From Diphasiastrum complanatum (lineage: Eukaryota; Streptophyta; Lycopodiopsida; Lycopodiales; Lycopodiaceae): a DNA stretch of 64,000 nt. Below the pieces are notes generated by a model. It saw only the letters and a list, made by a program, of their open reading frames with translations, made no database searches and had not been told where the DNA came from. Of the stretch, positions 57,817-64,000 are shown in pieces. The translations under genes were made by a program, and so were the position numbers. Where the stretch lies: assembly GCA_029204225.1 (NCBI GenBank), contig CM055092.1:15770715-15834714 (forward strand). The letters run 5' to 3'. Positions within the stretch are counted from its first letter, which is position 1. The number at the start of each line of letters is the position of its first letter.

Positions 57817-58667
57817 GTATGGCTGTCCTTCTAGAGAGGTTTTATTTGGGTTTGCTCCATTTATAGGGATTTAATTATCATTTTTTTCCGTCTCATCAGA
57901 ACAGTTGATAGAAAGATGTACAGACAAGCGGTGACTTGAGACTGTCATGTAAGCTGAGGCATAAGTTTGGAAGATACCACGTGAAATCCTAATATTAAGT
58001 TCAGCCACTTTCGCTTGCATTAGAGAACGAGGATTTGCAGACTTTCAAAGTACAATTTAATTTGTACTATGTGTATCTATTATTACTTCTGTCCGTTCTT
58101 TAGCAGTGGTGCTTGGCACATGCATATGCATGAGATGTGCACATACCATCCTCAAGTCCAAAGCACTGCTGAGCAGTGAAAAGGCAGTTTGAAGTGTACA
58201 CATCAATAAAATTTTTTGTTGAATACATGTGAAACTTCTGCAGACTACCATTTTCTAGGGAGGTAATTATTAACCAGCGACTTTTTCATTCATTCATGTA
58301 GATTTTTGTAACAATTTTGAACTAGCATGGGCTTTGAAACTCTTGGTTCAGCATATCTTTGCTGGTGTGAAATTAGACCTTTCAGAAAACTTTAGCCGTG
58401 TTACATCAAAGTTTCAAAACCCAGATAGCAATTTATGCTTGGGTACTGACTGGCTAAATTTTTTATTTTTTGAATTCTATGTTACTGTTTTAGTGTGGAT
58501 CCTTTGACTGTTTAATTTGCATGTATGCTTTTTCTAAGCTGTCCCTAATGTCGTCACTGACTTCCTAAATCAAGTTTGTGAATTTGGATATATTCCAATC
58601 TCACAAACAGGTTTTGCATTAAAGTTTTGTTTGCTTATTTCTTAAGCTTTTCTCCACTTGCATGCAG

Positions 58668-58730
58668 ATATTCTGTTTCACCTTCGCCTCCACAATATTT
58701 TTCCAGATCCAGATCTAGAAGTCCTGGAAG
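58668..58730 (+). CDS. SR45a/Tra2-like splicing regulator, RS exon
   Basis: The 63-base exon between CATGCAG and GTATAC carries YSVSPSPPQYFSRSRSRSPG plus split codons at both ends (1 base in, 2 bases out). The Ser-Arg repeats are the RS1 region, the target of SR kinases and a contact for other splicing factors in nuclear speckles. Phase fits both the upstream 14-base exon and the downstream RRM exon, from which a 189-bp intron separates it. Confidence 0.8.
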
Positions 58731-58919
58731 GTATACAAGTGAACAAACCGTGGTCTTTTAGCAGTCTGTGTGCTTTCATATTGAAGAACATGTGATTCGT
58801 TGACCTTTCAGTGGCAATATGTTTCTGAGTGAGCAAAGTGTTATAGTCGTTTTTCACTAGCACTGAAACTTTGAAGATTTAAGTGTGCTAATGATGAGGT
58901 GTTTTTTGTTTGTCTGTAG

Positions 58920-59034
58920 GAATTACGGCAGAAGAGATGATGCAGTAAACCCAGGGAATAATCTGTATGTAACTGGGCTGTCAACTCGAGTAACAGAAAG
59001 AGATCTTGAGGATTATTTTTCAGGGGAGGGGAAG
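58920..59034 (+). CDS. SR45a/Tra2-like splicing regulator, RRM-start exon
   Basis: After TGTCTGTAG the frame, joined to the previous exon, reads RNYGRRDDAVNPGNNLYVTG, then LSTRVTERDLEDYFSGEGK, to the consensus donor AAG|GTAAGT in phase 0. This is the start of an RRM: NNLYVTGL is the RNP2 strand and the rest is helix 1. It agrees closely with plant SR45a (NPGNNLYVTGLS.RVTERDLEDHF). The next exon should encode the VxDVHLVxDPWT and RNP1 RGFGF part, which was not found up to 64000. The gene is therefore cut by the window edge, or its next intron exceeds 4.9 kb. Assignment to SR45a/Tra2 is firm. Confidence 0.88.
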
Positions 59035-59948
59035 GTAAGTATGACCACACATCCAAAGTGTTATTGTGGGCAGTTCCTGTTTGAAGCATTCATTTTTGCT
59101 TTTTTTGAAGAAGCATTCTCTATCACTTTTCTGCTTGTTATCTGGACGTGTCGGGTTTTTTCCAGTTATTTGAGGGTGTTTGTGTTTTTTTCTTTTGATA
59201 TTTCTTGCTTTGTTCTCTTATGTGACCTCACCATGATGCTTTTTGGCTGATTGTAAGGTATTTGATTAATCAGCTTATAGTTGTTAGTACGAGCAAGCTG
59301 GATGTTAGTGCTTGTGATTGTAGTATCTGATTGAAAGCATCAAATACACCTGATTCTGAGTCCTTTCTTCCAAAAAACTCGGTCTAGTTCTATGTGCAGA
59401 AGCAATGGTGTTTGTTTATATAGTGGAAAGTTGAGGTCACCTGAACAGGCTCTAGTCTTATTGAAGATGCACATGGCAATAATCCACAGAAGCTTGCAAC
59501 ATTTGTCAGTTGAGCAATTCTTGATTAACATAGCGAGTTGGAAGTTTAGAGCTGAACATCTTCTAGTCCTGATAATTATGTACAAGTGGCTATTTTCTAC
59601 ATCCCATTACTGAGTGAGATTGTGTTTGAATGGTAGTTTTGTAGCAGATGGAACGTTGTTTTATACTTGTTCCACATGTATCAAATAAATCTAAAAACCG
59701 TTTAGAATATTATTTTTCATATGTTTTGTTTGAATGTACACTTCAAAGTCTACAAAATGGTTAACTACAAAACTTTGAATCTGCTATCTTGGATACTACT
59801 CACTCAGGCTTTGGCACTGATGAGATCGTATCTAATTCTTGGTGGCTAAGATTTCATTTTTTATTTTGTGTTTGATGTGGATCTTTTGACTTTTCTGTCA
59901 TGTATTGCTTGTAATCAGCCCATGAGCTTAATAATTGCAATTTTAAAT
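59035..59948 (+). other. Intron sequence of the SR45a-like gene, no gene seen
   Basis: It starts at the GTAAGT donor. No coding similarity. T-rich tracts are typical of plant introns. Confidence 0.5.
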
Positions 59949-60271
59949 CATAGTTGCCCAGAAACGCGTTTCTGGAGAAAAACGTTTCTAGAAACCTGGA
60001 TCCAGAATCGCTGGAAAAAATTCAAAAACAGGTCTTTAGAAATTCATAGGGAATGACAGAATCCAACAAGGATTGCTGCAGCTAAACTGGACCACATTGT
60101 AACCGAAACACTCGGCAACCTACATAAATGCAATGCCCTTGATTAGAGCTTCAATTTGATACCCATATTGCCCACAAAAATCAATTAAAAAAAAAAAACG
60201 TTTCTGAGAAATGCATTCCCAAACCAGAAACTCGTTTCTGAATGTGTTTCTAGAAACGCAGTGCATCTATG
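59949..60271. mobile_element. 323-bp hAT-type MITE with 8-bp target duplication
   Basis: Ends CATAGTTGCCC and, reversed, CATAGATGCAC form an imperfect terminal inverted repeat. The flanks TTTTAAAT (59941-59948) and TTTTGAAT (60272-60279) are an 8-bp duplication with one difference, the size used by hAT elements. Inside both ends are many AAACG/GTTTC motifs (for example CAGAAACGCGTTTCTGG), like the subterminal repeats of the hAT ends at 8408-8554 and 11021-11107. It has no coding capacity and sits in the intron of the SR45a-like gene. Confidence 0.8.
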
Positions 60272-60381
60272 TTTTGAATATAGCCATGGAACTAAATCAG
60301 AATAGAATCAGTCAATAGGACAATTAATAAAATGGCTTGAACAACACGCTATATTTGTAAATAGTGAGATTGTAATAATGG

Positions 60382-60819
60382 TTGTAAGGCCCATTTTAGC
60401 TATCAATAAGACCCCAAACTCATACTGGCACACAAAGGACCACTATACATAGTTGAGGTCATGCTAAATTTGGAGGCTATTCTACATTTATCATTTTAGT
60501 ATTCTATGTGTTCTTGAAGCTTCTCTTTGAGAGCTTTCTTGATATAATGGGTGGTTCAAGTGGCTAAAATCCCATGAGAGCTTGATCATGCTCTAGATTC
60601 AGGCCCAATGTATTGAATGATCAGTTTTGATGAAGAATGCCAAATTAGGCCAAATTAGGCCTAATTTGGTGAAGATTTGTCAATCTTATCTAGTCTCTTG
60701 ATTTCTTGTTGAATTTCTTGATTTCAATTTTCTTGTTGTTACAATGTAAATTTGATGTTTAAGAATGGATTAGATGTTTGAATGCTAAGATTGGCACACA
60801 ACAATTTTGGTATCAGAGC
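60382..60819 (+). mobile_element. LTR and primer binding site, + strand
   Basis: TGGTATCAGAGC at 60808-60819 is a tRNA-Met-type primer site. The preceding sequence, from about TTGTAAGGCCC (60383) to GGCACACAACA (60804), is taken as a 5' LTR. It starts TG and ends CA. It shares landmarks with the minus-strand remnant at 3535-3760. No second LTR is seen before 64000, and the internal sequence is not recognisable. Confidence 0.6.
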
Positions 60820-63800
60820 AGTAGATCCTACCTCCATTAGATTTGATGGTTAACCTTCTTGAAGTTTGGTAGAGTTTCTATTTACTAGTGTTCTAGTTTT
60901 CTTGATTTTTAAATGTTTGATTCAACTTATGACCTATTGACCTTTTTTTCGTGTATGATTTTTTAGATTAGTAGCCCCTTTTTCTTAGCTTTTGGGAGGT
61001 ATTGATTTTTTTTATCTAGAGCTATAATGACCAAATTATGACCATTTTTGTGAAAGAACCCCAAATTTAGTTAAGGTTTTCGCTGTTTGTTTTTCTCTAA
61101 TTTTTGCTAAAGTTACGGCTGTATTTGTTGACTATAATGAATAGGTCTTAGCTTGACTCTGAGTCAGTTTTCAACCAATTTGGTGAAGAATTGACAAAGT
61201 TATGCAAATTCTTGTGATAGAGGTTCATTTTTAGTTTTGGTTGGATTTTTGCAAGAGAAGCACTTCCAACTTTTTCATTTTAAAATTTTGTTCTTTTGTA
61301 ATTTTTTTCATGCCCTTGAAATTGAAGTTATAGTTAAAAAAAACAAACCTAGCCCTACCTTCGCCTAGCTCTAACCCTACCTTTGTAGCCCCACTAACCC
61401 TTGCAGATTATGGCTAACAAAAAAGAAAAAGAAAAAATAGAGATTCTGCCAAAAAATCTTAGACCTAGAAAAAAGAAAACCTAACCCTATTGTGCTCCTC
61501 CCCCCTCTGCATCTCCATGCATGTGCTCCTCCCCCCCCTTGTTGTAAACTATTTCACTCCCTCCCTCTCTCTCTTTCTCTCGATGAGCTTGACACTGAGC
61601 AATTATTTGTAGTTTAGTAATCATTACTCAATTTACAAACAAAAAGCCCCCGCTTTCTAAGTTGTTATAGTGTCATTCTCTTCTATTGATTTTCAAAATT
61701 CTATATCTTCTCCATTTGAGCTTGGATTGCAACGCAATAAAAAGCAAAATCTATCAACTTAGTTGAAGTGTCAAAATCCCATTTTTCGAGGTTGCAAATT
61801 TCTAAGTAGGTGGAAAATTGCAATTCACTGCGATCGTGAGAACTTCCAAAAAGTTGTGCGGCTACAAGTTGCAATGTTTGTGTTTTATCGTGCAAGTCAA
61901 AAAATGGATGCAATTTCATATAGGAGTCAATTACCTCAAAATGAATGGCTTGCAAGCAAATACCAATAGCCTATTGAAAATGATGCCAATCTTGTTATTC
62001 ATGATCCTCGTCAATGGATACAACAGGAATTGGAGTTGTATAATTGGTAGTCACCTCAGTATCAAAGTGCTATGGACTTGCATATTAATATTATGTTAAA
62101 AACGCAAAAGAAAAGCCTAGATTCAAAAAAGATATCAATCATAAAATTGCACACCGAACTTTAATGGTAGTGTGAACACCATTGATGTGAACTTTTTGCC
62201 AACAAACAAATGTTGGACCTTCAAAATGAAAAAAAGCATAACTGGCAAATTGTAATTGGATAGAATTTAAGCAGTTGTGTACTATAGATTCCTTGAAGCC
62301 GTTTCAAGAGAAAATGCTCTTTCCACGTTGGTCTTCAGTTCATCAAACTAGTTTTGTCCAAGATTACAATTATGAACGACGAGATATTCCTGCATCACAA
62401 TCTGTTGCTACTCTCCAAAGAAGTAAAATGTTCTATTGGACCAAAACAATCTGGATGGTATTTGGAGTAGTCAATCAACAATGAAATACTCAACTAATAA
62501 TTGTCAATCTTTTCCTTATGCAACTACATTCACTTATTGTACAATTATGCATATGGAAATCTTTCTAAAATTTATGAATCCAGCCCAAAAATGGATGAAA
62601 GGGATGATGTTGGTTTTTGCTCAATCCTCAACTGCTATGGCTTAAGTAGTTGTAGTCCAAACTATTTTGAGAGGCAGACATACAATGCTTCATGTAGCAA
62701 ACAAGGAGAAATTCTATAATGCCAGTGCTCACAAAATGTCACAACAGAGTCAACCACCAACATTAGATCACATTCTGGAATCAACAACGATGAACATTTC
62801 AATGTTTTGTGGACCTTTTGGTTTTGTTTTTTGCTTGGTTTACTCCTAGCCTTTTGCTAAAGGAAAACCAAATGTTGTTTAAGTGTCTAGATAGTAGAAT
62901 TATGAATACCTTGTGCATGTGCATTGTGTGATGTATCTTAATGTCTCATTGAGTCGTCAGTCATCTAAGTGTCTGGATTACCAATTGTTATATTGTCATT
63001 GTTTAGAGCTATATCACCATCTAGACATGTACAATTTACTATGTACAATGTACATGTACAATTTACTATGGAATACGTTGAGGATATGTTGAAATTTGAA
63101 AAAGATTCTACTCCATATGAGAAAATATATGAAGATGTGCTTAATAGTGAAGAAACCCTATTACTCCATGTAAAATTAACCTCCTCCAACTTTACACAAA
63201 TGGATTGACAAAAAAATATCTATAGGAGTATCCCGTTTCCCTCATCCATTATATTTTGAAAAGCCAATCAAACTAAATGTTTCTTTCAATGTATCAGGCT
63301 ATGCAAGTCCTAGGAGTTACAATGATAGATTGGGGAGACATTACTTCCAACCCTTTGATTGATCGAACAGGACAACATTCTTGCAAAATGTTGTTCAAAC
63401 AAAGAAGATGTGTGTGGAGATTGTATGGAATATTTTTATAGACTTAATGATATTCAGACGAGAATTGCATTGGAAAACTCATTCTAATGGATAACGTATA
63501 TTCAATATTGCAAGATTCTTTGTGTACAAACAAGCAGGAGGATTCTTTTTCCAAATGGGATTTGAGGAATCCAAATGAGAAATCCATTGTTCTATCAAAT
63601 GCATTAGATTTACTTAAGGAAATCAATATCCGATATTGGACAACAATGTATAAGGCAAAAGATATTGGGGAAGAAGACTATTGAATGTCTTGTTGCATGT
63701 ATTTTGTCAACCCATGCAAAACTGAGTGCTACTTAAGGCAATCTCATGTTTCATAAAACTCTTCTTCAATGATGTAATAGACCTATAAAACAAATTTGTA

Positions 63801-64000
63801 GATCAAAGGCTTTTCCTATAGAAGACTTGTCGTAACCTTGCTCTACAATAATAAGTTGGAGCGAAACCTGAGGCAACATCATCTGATCAACATAGAATGT
63901 TTACAGGAAAAGTTATTCCTACATAAAAAGTAACTAGAGATTTGTGTCATCTACCAAGTTATTGATAGAGCATGACACTTGGAGTATCACATGGTTTTCA
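60820..64000. other. Decayed sequence after the primer site, no gene called
   Basis: Short protein-like pieces occur on the + strand, such as VIHDPRQWIQQELELYNW near 62000, SLKPFQEKMLFPRWSSVHQT near 62287, and KWDLRNPNEKSIVLSNALDL near 63556. Stops separate them and no family was recognised. They may belong to the element whose LTR lies at 60382. There is a pyrimidine-rich run (CCTCCCCCC..CTCTCTCT) at 61500-61580. The missing exons of the SR45a-like gene were not found here. Confidence 0.35.

Overview
The window is plant nuclear DNA. It has GT-AG introns, very long introns, dense Ty3/gypsy and Ty1/copia LTR retrotransposons, many hAT DNA transposon remnants and long GA/CT microsatellites. Intron size and repeat load suggest a large-genome land plant, more like a fern or gymnosperm than a compact angiosperm. 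That placement is inference; no lineage marker was tested.

Two host genes can be supported. (1) A WAV3/EDA40-type RING-H2 plus vWA E3 ubiquitin ligase lies on the + strand. Its exon 1 is 6237-6467 and its large last exon is 18897-21245. The exons join in phase across a 12.4 kb intron and give a complete protein of about 859 aa. (2) The 5' part of an SR45a/Tra2-like splicing regulator lies on the + strand. RS-type and RRM-start exons are at 58668-58730 and 58920-59034. An inferred 14-nt microexon at 57803-57816 restores an N-terminus, and a G-box promoter lies near 54051. The rest of its RRM is not in the window.

Layout. 1-5000: intergenic, with decayed retroelement pieces and a 124-bp GA tract. 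5000-6236: promoter and leader of the ligase gene, with an ~85-bp tandem array. 6468-18896: the giant intron, holding a BED zinc-finger fragment, several hAT remnants, three hAT-like 3' ends and a 3.9 kb non-autonomous LTR element (12528-16418). 21250-24570: 3' flank, GA tracts and diverged duplications. 24576-27360: two decayed copia gag regions in tandem. 27537-28217: an unexplained 226-codon minus-strand ORF. 29455-30242: palindromes and a fold-back-like array of GAAGTC-type hexamers. 31715-37747: a minus-strand Ty3/gypsy chromovirus with LTRs, 5-bp flank duplication and an unusual AG...CT terminus. 37988-43029: a copia-derived non-autonomous element, minus strand. 43243-47335: gag remnant, then a decayed copia pol. 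47340-53700: decayed repeats, including a retroelement C-terminal fragment and a deleted copia. 54000-64000: the SR45a-like gene, whose last visible intron carries a 323-bp hAT-type MITE with 8-bp flanking duplication and an LTR with its primer binding site.

The two genes have no evident functional link. No operon, CRISPR array, rRNA or tRNA gene was seen. The mobile elements are almost all inactive by sequence: stops, frameshifts, internal deletions and lost catalytic residues.
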